Assembly: GCF_038396755.1 (NCBI RefSeq)
Contig: NZ_CP149822.1
Span: forward strand, 4,184,001-4,248,000
Origin: Chitinophaga pollutisoli
GTDB lineage: Bacteria > Bacteroidota > Bacteroidia > Chitinophagales > Chitinophagaceae
DNA: 64,000 bases
Direction: 5' to 3'
The position numbers and the translations under genes were made by a program. Positions 42,566 through 51,558 of this stretch are shown piece by piece (positions within the stretch are counted from its first letter, which is position 1; the number at the start of each line of letters is the position of its first letter). Under the pieces are notes generated by a model. It had not been told where the DNA came from. It made no database searches and worked only from the letters and a program-made list of their open reading frames with translations.

Positions 42566-43732
42566 TCAGCTGAAAATATCCTTCACCTTCTCGAAGAATC
42601 CTTTTTCGGATTTTTCGGGGTTGGGTTTGAAGTTGCCGGAATCCTGCATTTTTTCCAGCATGGATTTCTCTTCCGCGGTCAGCGTCTGGGGTGTCCAAAC
42701 ATTCACCTGGATGAGCTGATCGCCTTTTTCGTAGCTGTTGACGGAAGGGAATCCTTTGCCTTTCAGCCGGAAGATTTTCCCGCTTTGCGTGCCCGGCGGC
42801 ACCTTGATCTTGGCTTTCCCATCAATAGTGGGTACTTCGAGCTGGATGCCGAAGGCGGCATCAGGAAAGGAGATGTGCAGATCGAAGGCAACGTTGAGAC
42901 CGTCGCGCTGCAGTTCCGGATGCGGTTCTTCTTCCACGAGGATGAGCAAATCTCCGGGGGCGCCGCCGCGTTCGCCGGCGTTGCCTTTCCCGCTCATGGA
43001 AAGCTGCATGCCTTCCATTACGCCGGCTGGGATATCGATCGATACGGTTTCTTCGCCGTACTGACGCCCTTCGCCTTTGCAGGAGGTGCATTTATTGGTG
43101 ATGATCTGTCCTTCGCCGTTGCAGGTGGGGCAGGTGGTAACGGTTTGCATCTGCCCGAGGAAGGTTTGGGTCACTTTACGGACCTGGCCGGAACCGTGGC
43201 AGGTGGTGCAGGACTGGAAGGCGTTTTTGTCTTTCGCTCCGAGGCCGGTGCAGGTATTGCAGGTTACGTATTTCTTTACTTTGATTTTCTTATTGGAGCC
43301 TTTGGCGATCTCTTCGAAGTTGAGTTTGATCTTTACGCGGAGGTTGCTGCCGCGGGTGCCCCGCTGCCGCCTTCCGCCACCGCCGCCTCGCTGGCCGCCG
43401 CCACCGAAGAAGCTGCCGAAGATGTCTTCTCCGAAAATATCTCCGAAGTTGGAGAAGATATCGTCCATATTCATATGGCCGCTGCCGCCGTAGCCGCCGC
43501 GGTTGCCCATGCCGGCATGTCCGAAGCGGTCGTATTGCGCGCGTTTGTCCGGGTCGCTGAGCACTTCATATGCTTCCGCCGCTTCCTTGAATTTCTCTTC
43601 CGCTTCCTTATTGCCGGGGTTACGGTCGGGATGGAACTGCATCGCCACCTTGCGGTAAGCTTTTTTGATTTCATCCTGGGACGCGGTTTTGGAAACCCCT
43701 AATATTTCGTAAAAATCTCTTTTGGTGGACAT
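42566..43732 (-). CDS. dnaJ: Chaperone DnaJ
   Basis: 388 residues. J domain with HPD at 34-36, a Gly/Phe-rich stretch (about 71-120), and four zinc-finger repeats at C158 (CNTCTGLG), C175 (CTTCHGSG), C201 (CPTCNGEG) and C215 (CTSCKGEG). The C-terminal substrate-binding domains contain [12 protein letters not shown]. It is a type I Hsp40 that stimulates DnaK ATPase and binds unfolded protein. It lies 78 bases downstream of grpE in the same operon, but dnaK is not in the window. Confidence 0.97.
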   Translation of the reverse strand: MSTKRDFYEILGVSKTASQDEIKKAYRKVAMQFHPDRNPGNKEAEEKFKEAAEAYEVLSDPDKRAQYDRFGHAGMGNRGGYGGSGHMNMDDIFSNFGDIFGEDIFGSFFGGGGQRGGGGGRRQRGTRGSNLRVKIKLNFEEIAKGSNKKIKVKKYVTCNTCTGLGAKDKNAFQSCTTCHGSGQVRKVTQTFLGQMQTVTTCPTCNGEGQIITNKCTSCKGEGRQYGEETVSIDIPAGVMEGMQLSMSGKGNAGERGGAPGDLLILVEEEPHPELQRDGLNVAFDLHISFPDAAFGIQLEVPTIDGKAKIKVPPGTQSGKIFRLKGKGFPSVNSYEKGDQLIQVNVWTPQTLTAEEKSMLEKMQDSGNFKPNPEKSEKGFFEKVKDIFS

Positions 43733-43810
43733 GTTTATACACTTGAAAAGCCCATTCCGGTGGAACAGGCTATGAAAATTCTATAGACGGGCATGCTTGC
43801 TGTCACAACG

Positions 43811-44377
43811 TCATTTACCCACCACCACGCGGGCGTGACGGATGATTTTGTCGTTGAGATAGTACCCTTTTTGCAATACGTCGATCACTTTTCCTTTCAG
43901 ATCTTCGGTAGGAGCGGGGATCTCGGTAACGGCTTCATGGAGGTCCGGGTTAAATTCCTCGTGCAGGGATTCCATGGCTTTGAGGCCTTTGGATTGCAGG
44001 ATGTTTTGGAATTTGTTGAATACCAGCATTACGCCTTCAGCGGCGGCGCCGGATTCGCCGGAAGTTTCCAGTTGTTTGGTCGCTCTTTCGGAATCGTCGA
44101 GCACATCAAGGAGGGCAACGATGACTTCTTTGTTGGCAGTATTGATCAGTTCGATGCGCTCTTTGGCGTTTCTTTTCCTGAAATTATCGAAATCTGCGTT
44201 CAGCAGCAGGTATTTTCTGCGTAATTCGTCGAGTTCTCCGCGCAGTTTATCCGCTTCGTCGGCTTCCGGCAGGGCGTCGTTCAAATGAGTGGAACCGCTT
44301 TGGTTTTCATCGGAATTGATGTCCATATTCGGATTTTCCTGCCCATTTGCCTGCATTTCTTTATCTTTTTCTGTCAT
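43811..44377 (-). CDS. grpE: Nucleotide exchange factor GrpE
   Basis: 188 residues from MTEKDKE; the longer open frame upstream runs over the promoter region. An acidic N-terminus, then a long coiled coil (ELDELRRKYLLLNADFDNFRKRNAKERIEL) and the GrpE C-terminal beta domain with ALLDVLDDSERA and EVTEIPAPTEDLKGKVIDVLQKGYYLNDKIIRHARVVVGK-type ending. It releases ADP from DnaK. The gene is divergent from the methyltransferase at 44502 and precedes dnaJ. Confidence 0.96.
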   Translation of the reverse strand: MTEKDKEMQANGQENPNMDINSDENQSGSTHLNDALPEADEADKLRGELDELRRKYLLLNADFDNFRKRNAKERIELINTANKEVIVALLDVLDDSERATKQLETSGESGAAAEGVMLVFNKFQNILQSKGLKAMESLHEEFNPDLHEAVTEIPAPTEDLKGKVIDVLQKGYYLNDKIIRHARVVVGK

Positions 44378-44476
44378 AATCGTACAAATTGTCTGCATGT
44401 ACCCCTCGTCAAGAACTTTGCCAAGCCGGGTTTGCGGGACAATTTGGCAGGGAAACGAAGGATTCCCTGCATTTTG

Positions 44477-44484
44477 TACCTTTG
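44477..44484 (+). promoter_or_regulatory. Bacteroidota -7 box (TACCTTTG) before the RlmI-like gene
   Basis: Exact TAnnTTTG match 17 bases before the ATG at 44502, in the 124-base interval shared with grpE. A TTTG at 44443-44446 is too far upstream for a normal -33 spacing. Confidence 0.55.
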
Positions 44485-44501
44485 CGCTCCAATAACAAGC
44501 A

Positions 44502-45674
44502 ATGACCAAGGTATTTCTGAAGAAAAAGATAGCAAACCGCGTACTCACAGGGCATCCCTGGGTTTTCGGCAACGAAGTGGGCCACATCGAAGGGGAAGTG
44601 AATGCCGGGGATATCGTGGATGTGTTCACGCACAACGGCATTTTCGTGGGCAGGGGCTACATCAATCCCCAATCCCAGATCCTCGTGCGCCTGCTCACCC
44701 GCGACCGCAACGAAACCATCAACGAAGGCTTTTTCCATAACCGCCTCCGCAAAGCCTGGGAATACCGTAAAAAGCTCGGATACGTGGAAAACTGCCGCCT
44801 TATCTTCGGCGAAGCCGACGAAATGCCGGCCCTCATCATCGACAAATTCAACGATTACTTCGTCATCCAGACCATGGCCCTGGGCATCGACCGCTGGAAG
44901 CCCGCCATCGTGGACGCCCTCAACGATATCTTCAAGCCCAAAGGCATCTATGAGCGCAACGACGTACCCGTCCGCGAACTGGAGGGCCTGGAGCAAAAGA
45001 AAGGTTTCCTCAGCGAGCCCTTCGATACCAATATCATCATCAACGAAAACGGCCTTAAGTTCCATGTGGATATTGTCGGCGGACAAAAAACCGGTTATTT
45101 CCTCGACCAGCAGGATAACCGCCGCGCCATCCAGCATATTGTAAAAGGGGCCGATGTCCTGGAAGCATTCTGTTATACCGGCACTTTCTCCTGCCACGCC
45201 GGGTACTATGGTGCGAAAAGCGTGTTGGGGCTGGACATTTCCGAGCACGCCGTGAATACGGCCCGCCGGAACGCGGAGCTGAACGGGCTGCAGGATATTT
45301 GCAAATTCCAGGCGGTGAACGCTTTCGACCAGCTGAAGCAATGGACCCGCGAAGAGCGCAAGTTCGACGTGGTTATCCTCGATCCGCCGGCCTTTACCAA
45401 GAGCCGCGAAAACATCCAGAAAGCCATTACCGGTTACAAGGAGATCAACCTGCGCGGTATGAAGCTGCTCAAGCCCGGGGGCTTCCTCGTGACAGCCAGC
45501 TGCACCAACCTGGTGGACCCCTCCATGTTCCTGGAAACCATCGATATGGCGGCGAAGGATGCGCGTAAAAAGCTCCGGCAGGTCACTTTCCAGACCCAGG
45601 CGCAGGACCACCCCATCCTCTGGAACATCGAAAACACCACTTACCTGAAGTTTCTCATCGTGGAAGTGCAATAG
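44502..45674 (+). CDS. rlmI: Class I SAM-dependent rRNA methyltransferase with PUA domain (RlmI-like)
   Basis: 390 residues. The N-terminal 75 form a PUA RNA-binding domain (VLTGHPWVFGNEVGHIEG, GDIVDVFTHNGIFVGRGYIN). The central EEHUD-like region ends in GGQKTGYFLDQQDNR. The Rossmann domain has VLEAFCYTGTFSCHAGYYGA and VVILDPPAFTKSR, the DPPAF motif. The order matches RlmI (23S rRNA m5C1962 methyltransferase), though related subgroups have other sites. A terminator hairpin lies just after the stop. Confidence 0.9.
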   Translation: MTKVFLKKKIANRVLTGHPWVFGNEVGHIEGEVNAGDIVDVFTHNGIFVGRGYINPQSQILVRLLTRDRNETINEGFFHNRLRKAWEYRKKLGYVENCRLIFGEADEMPALIIDKFNDYFVIQTMALGIDRWKPAIVDALNDIFKPKGIYERNDVPVRELEGLEQKKGFLSEPFDTNIIINENGLKFHVDIVGGQKTGYFLDQQDNRRAIQHIVKGADVLEAFCYTGTFSCHAGYYGAKSVLGLDISEHAVNTARRNAELNGLQDICKFQAVNAFDQLKQWTREERKFDVVILDPPAFTKSRENIQKAITGYKEINLRGMKLLKPGGFLVTASCTNLVDPSMFLETIDMAAKDARKKLRQVTFQTQAQDHPILWNIENTTYLKFLIVEVQ

Positions 45675-45702
45675 GCACCGCCACCCGGACAAGCATACTT
45701 TT

Positions 45703-45738
45703 AAAAAAGACCGCGGAGCCATCCGTGGTCTTTTTTTA
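45703..45738 (+). terminator. Bidirectional terminator after rlmI
   Basis: AGACCGCGGA pairs with TCCGTGGTCT (one wobble) around a four-base loop. It is flanked by six A on the left and seven T on the right, so it can end transcripts from both strands. Confidence 0.9.
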
Positions 45739-45977
45739 GCCTCAAAAGCAGGGGGAATGTATATAAACCAGGGGTAAAGAAGGGTAAAGGAAAGGGTACT
45801 TCATTGATAATCAGTATATAAAGGTGCCTGGAAGTATTCCGCTATATACCTTTGATATACAGTAACCCCTAAGTATACCTTCAGTAAACCCTTAGTAAGT
45901 ATACCGTTAGTATGCATTATCATGTCCTGAAAAACAATGCAAACTGCCATAAAGCGGTAGCGGCTTCCGGTAGATTT
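45739..45977. repeat. Noncoding stretch with imperfect tandem repeats
   Basis: No gene is visible in this interval between two convergent genes. Two related units of 20 and 24 bases, CAGTAACCCCTAAGTATACC (45860-45879) and a version with a four-base insertion (45882-45905), are followed by a third partial copy up to 45912. The 16-base cores at 45871-45886 and 45897-45912 agree at 14 positions. The function is unknown. Confidence 0.55.
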
Positions 45978-46469
45978 TTACGGTTTTAAGGAGCGACCCT
46001 TGCCTGATTGGTTTTTAGGCAGGATCTTTTTGATCTCTTTGATATCGGCAAGATCCTGGCTCCGCCCGGTAGCCTGTTTGTTTTTTAGCAGGTCTTGCAG
46101 CCCTATAAAGGATAATTCCAGACCGTCGTCAAGCCTTATCTGTTGCCGGTTTTTCTTCGCTGCTGAGAACGCTACACCATCGATGCTGTTGAGAATGTCA
46201 ATCCGCAGCGGAGGTTGGCCAATTTGATTAGTGTACCCTTCTTTCAAAAAATCTTCTTTTTCAAAGCCAAGAGCGGCCATGCCGAAATCAGCAATTACCT
46301 TGAGCATTCTTCCGGCATTCGTCGGAGAAACGTTGATCCAGATATCCAAATCTCCGGTATGGCGGGGTTTACCATGAAATGCGAGGGCATAACCGCCTAC
46401 CACCATGTAGTCTACCTTGTGCTTATTGAGCAGGGTTACAAAATCTTCAAAATCTTTCGCCAAAATCAT
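45978..46469 (-). CDS. Nucleotidyltransferase (AbiEii/MNT-like fold)
   Basis: 163 residues. The nucleotidyltransferase motif is VVGGYALAFHGKPRHTGDLDIWI, giving GG at 25-26 and the metal-binding pair D40 and D42. The rest, including PPLRIDILNSIDGVAF and a helical C-terminal IGLQDLLKNKQATGRSQDLADIKEI, fits DUF6036/AbiEii-type proteins. These are often half of a two-gene toxin-antitoxin or defence module. Its start overlaps the preceding gene by four bases (ATGA), so the pair is translationally coupled. It is not clear which partner would be toxic. Confidence 0.75.
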   Translation of the reverse strand: MILAKDFEDFVTLLNKHKVDYMVVGGYALAFHGKPRHTGDLDIWINVSPTNAGRMLKVIADFGMAALGFEKEDFLKEGYTNQIGQPPLRIDILNSIDGVAFSAAKKNRQQIRLDDGLELSFIGLQDLLKNKQATGRSQDLADIKEIKKILPKNQSGKGRSLKP

Positions 46470-46900
46470 GGTTTCAACGTTTTTCTGCTTACAACAGTTT
46501 TGTCCAGACGGGGATTTTTACCAAGGGATTGTGCGATGATGAAGGTTACAGCTTTCAGCCTTTGGGATGGGGACTGGTTCAGCCAGTATTCCCAGTCACG
46601 GGTAGTATCATCTGCCTCGCTGAGGGCAACTTTCCGGGCAACCGGTACTATCATACGGCCGGCAGGAACCGGTGAGGCAGCTTGTTTCGGTTGGCCCAAA
46701 ACATTTTTCCGCTCCACCCGCACTTCCTTGTTTTCAAATGGGACTTTCCCCTTGCTTAAGTAATTATTGAGCGTATTGTAGTTGTATTCCGGATAGCTCA
46801 GGCAGAAGATCTTCAGATTAGAAAAGACCTCAAACGTTTGCTCAGCCCTGTTTTTCCAAAACACTACAATTACTCTTTTATTTGTGACCGGTGAAGACAT
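46466..46900 (-). CDS. Uncharacterised protein coupled to the nucleotidyltransferase
   Basis: 144 residues from the ATG at 46900. FSNLKIFCLSYPEYNYNTLNNYLSKGKVPFENKEVRVERK suggests a compact helical, possibly DNA-binding, N-terminal half. The Pro/Ala linker and the C-terminal DDTTRDWEYWLNQSPSQRLKAVTFIIAQSLG are unfamiliar. I do not recognise the family. Overlap with the nucleotidyltransferase start implies the two products act together. Confidence 0.7.
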   Translation of the reverse strand: MSSPVTNKRVIVVFWKNRAEQTFEVFSNLKIFCLSYPEYNYNTLNNYLSKGKVPFENKEVRVERKNVLGQPKQAASPVPAGRMIVPVARKVALSEADDTTRDWEYWLNQSPSQRLKAVTFIIAQSLGKNPRLDKTVVSRKTLKP

Positions 46901-47015
46901 GCACGAATTTAACAAATATTCGTTAAATATTGGTCATCCGTGGTGGTTTTAGGAATGAGTTACTTATGTAAAAACACGCGCTCTTAAAGGTGAAATTATA
47001 GTTTCGAAGCAATGC

Positions 47016-47056
47016 AAAAAGGCCGGCAGCGCATCATGCACTACCGGCCTTTTTTT
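47016..47056 (-). terminator. Rho-independent terminator after the T9SS type-A protein
   Basis: AAAAAGGCCGG (47016-47026) pairs with CCGGCCTTTTT (47044-47054). The A run on the left is the T tract for the minus-strand gene ending at 47082. It works in both directions. Confidence 0.85.
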
Positions 47057-47081
47057 ATCTTGAAAATTCCTACGCTTAATT

Positions 47082-47447
47082 TTATTTGACGACGTTGAAC
47101 TTACCCGATTCCACCAGCGTACCGTCCTTTTCACGCAGCTGGAAGATGTAAAGGCCGCTGTAGTAATTGTCCAGCGGGAGCGCCGTGCGGTTGGCAAGAT
47201 TCTTCAGGTGATCCACCTTCTTGCCCAGGAAATTGTATACAATAATTTCGTAAACCCTGTCGTTATTACGCTGAATTTCGAAATATATCTTCGTCGTAGC
47301 GGGATTGGGGTACGCCTTCACCACCTTATTTGCATTCTCACCCTCTGGTCCGGAACCGGACGGCAGGGATGATTTGCTTTGGGACCAGGCCGGAAGGGTC
47401 GAGGCGCACAACAAAGTAAATAGGATGAGCGTAAAGGTTTTTAACAT
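47082..47447 (-). CDS. Minimal secreted protein with T9SS type-A sorting domain
   Basis: 121 residues from MLKTFTL; 45 codons upstream in frame cross the promoter and are not coding. The signal peptide ends near PAWSQ (22). A Ser/Gly-rich spacer of about 20 residues is followed directly by a type-A sorting domain from VVKAYPNPATTKIYFEI to GKFNVVK, with YNFLGKKV and YSGLYIFQL. No other domain is left. The protein should be exported by Sec and then attached to the surface by the type IX system. Its purpose is unclear. Confidence 0.85.
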   Translation of the reverse strand: MLKTFTLILFTLLCASTLPAWSQSKSSLPSGSGPEGENANKVVKAYPNPATTKIYFEIQRNNDRVYEIIVYNFLGKKVDHLKNLANRTALPLDNYYSGLYIFQLREKDGTLVESGKFNVVK

Positions 47448-47453
47448 AGTACC

Positions 47454-47486
47454 CAAAGATATAAATTTTTTTAAATATTTCCCAAA
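47454..47486 (-). promoter_or_regulatory. Promoter for the minimal T9SS protein
   Basis: On the minus strand TATCTTTG (-7, plus coordinates 47454-47461) lies 6 bases before the ATG, and TTTG (-33, 47483-47486) is 21 bases upstream of it. This is the most complete Bacteroidota promoter seen in the window. Confidence 0.7.
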
Positions 47487-47609
47487 TATCGAAGGTTTGG
47501 TTGCTATATAAAGATAACAAACGGTCTGCCAACTTGTGCAATTTATCCCCGCTTTTTTCACAAATTTTAACGTTTTTAACAATTTTTTCCCGCGCCGCCC
47601 GTTGCCGCG

Positions 47610-48656
47610 TCAGAAACTCGGGCAGGTTACGCTATTAAGCGTTGAATTCCAGCGATTTAAGAAACTCTTGAAAACCATAGACACTTCGAAGCCTCCCATC
47701 GCCCGGCTCGCCGTCGTTAACCGGCTCACATTTACATCGTAACTCACCCCAATTTCCCAGGCCCCCATATCGAGGCGAAACATCGGCACTATGGCGTCGT
47801 TCCACCGGTAAAACAAGCCCCCGTACATCCCCCTGTCCGATTCCAGCCCCTCATCCATCAACCCATACCCCACAAACGCCCCGCCGATAAACTCCGAATA
47901 CGCCCCCTGGTGCACCTGATTGTAATGCGCGATCACCCGCACCCTTTCCGACACCGGCACCGTTATCCCCATATTGAAACTCATCTTCGCCTCCAGCGTC
48001 ACCTTGTCATCGTTGAAAAACGAAACTTTCGGCTTGTTGAAATGGTAATATGCCGCCCCGATGAAATAATTCGTTGCCTCACCCAGTACGCCGTTGTAAC
48101 TCATCCCCACACCCGCATCCCAATACCCGTAACCGATCTTCGCCAGCCGGCCTTCCTCGCCCGTAGGCGCCGCCGGATCGAATCGCCCGCCCGTATATTG
48201 GTTGTTGAACGTCAAGTGCGCGGGGTTGAACTGCCGCTGCACATATCCTCCCATAAATCCCACCGACAAAAAACTGCTCTTGTCCTCACTCAGCGATTTA
48301 TGGTAATTGAGCGCCGGCAAAAACTGGACAGACTGCAAATTGGACGCGCCCGCCCGGTCGAACGACGCCTGGATACCCGCCGTCACGTGGTCGTTGTAAT
48401 TGCCCACCGGAAATTTCATCTCCCCACTCACCGTACCGGTCTGGTACGGGATCGTGACGCTGTTCCATTGGTTTCGGTAGACCGCCTGGAAGCGTACGTC
48501 GCCCTTGAAAAGTCCGATGAGCGCGGGGTTTCGGAGAATGGGCGTTTCCATGAACTGGGATAGATGAATGTCCTGCGCGCACAACGGCAACCCGATCAGT
48601 GCGAGTACTCCGCTTAACCAATATTTCTTCATGCTTTGCAGCTTTTTCATGTTCAT
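47610..48656 (-). CDS. PorP/SprF family outer-membrane protein
   Basis: 348 residues. The ATG at 48656 overlaps the stop of the upstream cargo gene as ATGA; in-frame ATGs at 48650 and 48632 are alternatives. Signal peptide to about 31 (LPLCAQ), then the hallmark DIHLSQFMETPILRNPALIG and a barrel-like sequence ending VTCPSF. It should be the outer-membrane partner of the type-B cargo encoded just upstream. It shares the C-terminal PSF with the PorP protein at 30265. Confidence 0.94.
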   Translation of the reverse strand: MNMKKLQSMKKYWLSGVLALIGLPLCAQDIHLSQFMETPILRNPALIGLFKGDVRFQAVYRNQWNSVTIPYQTGTVSGEMKFPVGNYNDHVTAGIQASFDRAGASNLQSVQFLPALNYHKSLSEDKSSFLSVGFMGGYVQRQFNPAHLTFNNQYTGGRFDPAAPTGEEGRLAKIGYGYWDAGVGMSYNGVLGEATNYFIGAAYYHFNKPKVSFFNDDKVTLEAKMSFNMGITVPVSERVRVIAHYNQVHQGAYSEFIGGAFVGYGLMDEGLESDRGMYGGLFYRWNDAIVPMFRLDMGAWEIGVSYDVNVSRLTTASRAMGGFEVSMVFKSFLNRWNSTLNSVTCPSF

Positions 48657-51490
48657 CGTAATAAGGTTACATTTCCTTTTAAAGTAAACCGCTCGCCGGT
48701 ATCGCAAACCGCGTCCAGCAGCCAAATGTATACATCCGGCGCCATAATCCTGCCTCCCTGCATCCCGTTCCAGCCCGCCGCCGGGTCATTCATTTTGATA
48801 TCCGCCCGGTTGAATACTTCCTGCCCCGACCGGCTGTACACCCGGAACGAGTTGATGCTCCGGACCCCCTTCCCGCGGGGGAAAAAGATATCATTCATCC
48901 CGTCGTTGTTCGGCGAAAAACCGTTGGGAAGGAACACGTTCCCCTGGTCGCAGATCAACCGCACGTTCATCACATCCGACTTTTTGCAGCCTTCCGGGTT
49001 GGTGACCTCATAGGCGTAATCGATGCCGGAACGCGGCGCCGCAACGGTTTGCGGACAGGTGGCGCAATCGATCCAGGTATTGGGTTTCCATTCCCCGCTC
49101 AGCACGTCGCTGCTGAAAGTAGCCGTGAGCAATACGGTATTGCCTGCCACGATCACCTGGTCGGGCCCGGCGTTTACCGTGGGCACGGGTTTCACTGTTA
49201 CCGTGATCTGCCGCGTGACCGTCGGGCAATCGGGATCGTTGCCGGCGGTTACCGTGTATATGGTGTTGGTAGTGGGGGTGATGAGGGGCATGGCCGTATT
49301 GCCGTCTGCCGTCACCACGGGCGTCCAGTTGTAATAAGCCGCGCCGCTGGCGCGCAGCCTTGCGCTGGAACCATTGCAGAGCGCGGTGTCGGGGCTCACG
49401 GAAAGCGTTACGGCCGGCACCACGTCTAGCGAAATCGTGTCTTTGACCTGGCAACCGAATGTGTTGACGGCCGTAGCGATATAGGAAGTGTCTTCGGTGG
49501 GGGAAGCCTGCGGAACCGGACAGTTGCTGCAGGACAGCTGCCAGGCCGGGAACCACGTCACCGTTCCATTAGAAACGGCCTGCAGGTTTGTAAACCCGCC
49601 TTCGCAGATCTTGGCTGTAGTGGCCTGAATGCTGAGGAATGGCGTGGGGTTGATGTCAACGTTCCGGATGATGGAATCCGTACAGTTGCGCGCGTCGGTG
49701 ATCACCAGTTTCACCGGGTAAGTGCCGCTGGCGTTGAAAACGGGCATATCAGGCGTCGGCTTGTCGGACGATGGCAGATTGGCGAATTCCCACCGGTACC
49801 CGATCAATGGAATATTGGCCGTTGGCTGTGATTGCTGGATAAATGCAACCGGCTGGCCCGCGCAGGCGACAGCCCCGGTGGCGAATTGCGCTACAGGCGC
49901 CATCACTGTGAGGTGGTCTTTTTTCACGATCGTATCCGGGCATAGCGCGGGGTTGGTGTACACGATGATGAGCGTGTCGGAGAACAGCCCTTTCGTATTG
50001 ACTGCCCGGCGTATATCCTCTTCCGTAGTCACGATCCGCTGCCCGTCGCCGAACCGCCAGTCGAAATGCTGCACCAGCGCATGGGGGACCTGCACTACGC
50101 CATAATGCACCTCGCTGTTCCGGCAGATGGAACCCACGCCGGTATGGAAATCCGCGGTAAAAACCTGGATGGTTTTGTAAATGGTGCTCATGCACGTCTG
50201 TCCCGCGTTCCGTACGATCAGCCGCACGTTGTACGTGCCGGGCTGCGAAAATGTATGGGTGGGATGAATACCCGATTCCGCCGGCGTGTTATCATCGAAA
50301 TTCCATTCGTAGGTATCGCCTGCACTGCCGACTGTTACATTGGTGAAAGCATAAGTCCTTCCCGCGTTCCCGCAAACCCTGTTGTACGTGAAATCCGCGA
50401 CGGGCCCGGTATTGGCAACCGTAACGGGCGCCGCGTCGGTATAGCAACCGTTGGAGCCTGCGCTCATGCGAACGGTCACGTTGCCGGCTGCACGGAAAGA
50501 GTGGTTGATGTCGTTTTCCGGGCCTTCGTATTGTGTGCCGTCGCCGAAGTTCCACCGGTACCGCGAAGCGTCGGTGGCGCTGGCGAGCAGCCGCGCCATG
50601 GTGCCGGCGCAGTTATCCGGCCGGGTGATCGTGAAACTCACGTTCGTGGGCCGTTCGCCGGTTTTTACATGCTTCGGGAAGGTTTGCATCACGGAGCACC
50701 CCTGCTGGGTGTTGACGGTCAGGGTGACGTTGAAATCCCCCGCAGCGAAATATTCATGCGTAATGTTGGGCGTGGTGGAATTGGCGCTGGTATTGTCGCC
50801 GAACACCCAGGAATACGAAACCGCGGGGTCGCCGGGGTCGGATTGCACATTGGCGCTGAAACCCGCCATGAACGGAATGCAACCTTCCTGCTGGGCGGAA
50901 GTCAGGTTGATGACCGGCGCAGAAACAATGATGAATTTCGGCTTGCGCAGCGTTTGCACGCAGCCTGTTGTATTGGTGACGGTAAGCGTCACGTCGAATG
51001 TGTCGAGCTTGCTGAAAGTGTGTTGCACCGTCGCGGAATTGGTGGAAACGGGCGTTGTGCCGTCCCCGAAATCCCAGACCCGGTGCGAGCCATCAGGCGT
51101 ATCGTCGGTGAAGGTGGCGGTATACGTGCCGCAGGATTTTTGTTTATCTACCGAAAACGCCGGAACCGGCAAGGGATAAATTGTGAAATTTTGGGTGGCC
51201 GAGGCGGTAGCCAGGGTGTAATAAGCCGTTAGTTTGATGGAAACCGGTCCAGCGGAATTGAATGTCACCGTGGGATGGGGGGCCGTGGAGCTCCTTCCAT
51301 CCCCGAAATCCCAGAGGTAAGAAGTCGGGCTCCCGGTACTGGTGTTCCGCAACGTCACCGTTGCCGGCGCACACCGCGAACTGGGCGCCACCGTATAGGT
51401 AAACCCGGCCTGCTGGGCAGTGGCCGCTCCCGGCAGTACCAGCAGGGCCCACAACAATCGGATCAGGTTTTTCGTATCAGGTGCTTTCAT
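48653..51490 (-). CDS. T9SS type-B cargo protein with PKD repeats
   Basis: 945 residues. Signal peptide to about 25 (GAATAQQ), then around seven PKD-type modules recognisable from WDFGDGRSS, WDFGDGTTP, WVFGDNTSA, WNFGDGTQY, WNFDDNTPA, WRFGDGQRI and WEFANLPSS. Ig-like modules follow (ICEGGFTNLQAVSNG, LCNGSSARLRASGAAYYNWTP). FLPNGFSPNNDGMNDIFFPRG to GNVTLLR is the type-B sorting domain. It is a surface adhesin or gliding-related filament in form. PorP/SprF follows with an ATGA overlap, and another giant PKD protein precedes it by 68 bases. Confidence 0.93.
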   Translation of the reverse strand: MKAPDTKNLIRLLWALLVLPGAATAQQAGFTYTVAPSSRCAPATVTLRNTSTGSPTSYLWDFGDGRSSTAPHPTVTFNSAGPVSIKLTAYYTLATASATQNFTIYPLPVPAFSVDKQKSCGTYTATFTDDTPDGSHRVWDFGDGTTPVSTNSATVQHTFSKLDTFDVTLTVTNTTGCVQTLRKPKFIIVSAPVINLTSAQQEGCIPFMAGFSANVQSDPGDPAVSYSWVFGDNTSANSTTPNITHEYFAAGDFNVTLTVNTQQGCSVMQTFPKHVKTGERPTNVSFTITRPDNCAGTMARLLASATDASRYRWNFGDGTQYEGPENDINHSFRAAGNVTVRMSAGSNGCYTDAAPVTVANTGPVADFTYNRVCGNAGRTYAFTNVTVGSAGDTYEWNFDDNTPAESGIHPTHTFSQPGTYNVRLIVRNAGQTCMSTIYKTIQVFTADFHTGVGSICRNSEVHYGVVQVPHALVQHFDWRFGDGQRIVTTEEDIRRAVNTKGLFSDTLIIVYTNPALCPDTIVKKDHLTVMAPVAQFATGAVACAGQPVAFIQQSQPTANIPLIGYRWEFANLPSSDKPTPDMPVFNASGTYPVKLVITDARNCTDSIIRNVDINPTPFLSIQATTAKICEGGFTNLQAVSNGTVTWFPAWQLSCSNCPVPQASPTEDTSYIATAVNTFGCQVKDTISLDVVPAVTLSVSPDTALCNGSSARLRASGAAYYNWTPVVTADGNTAMPLITPTTNTIYTVTAGNDPDCPTVTRQITVTVKPVPTVNAGPDQVIVAGNTVLLTATFSSDVLSGEWKPNTWIDCATCPQTVAAPRSGIDYAYEVTNPEGCKKSDVMNVRLICDQGNVFLPNGFSPNNDGMNDIFFPRGKGVRSINSFRVYSRSGQEVFNRADIKMNDPAAGWNGMQGGRIMAPDVYIWLLDAVCDTGERFTLKGNVTLLR

Positions 51491-51558
51491 TTTTTCACAG
51501 GATATGGGAAAGTATAGGTTTATGGATTATACAAATTTATTATATTTTTTGCATTTCC

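Noticed and set aside
44378..44641. 88-residue N-terminal extension of GrpE
   Set aside because: It runs antisense into the start of the rlmI-like gene and over both promoters; the family starts at MTEKDKE.
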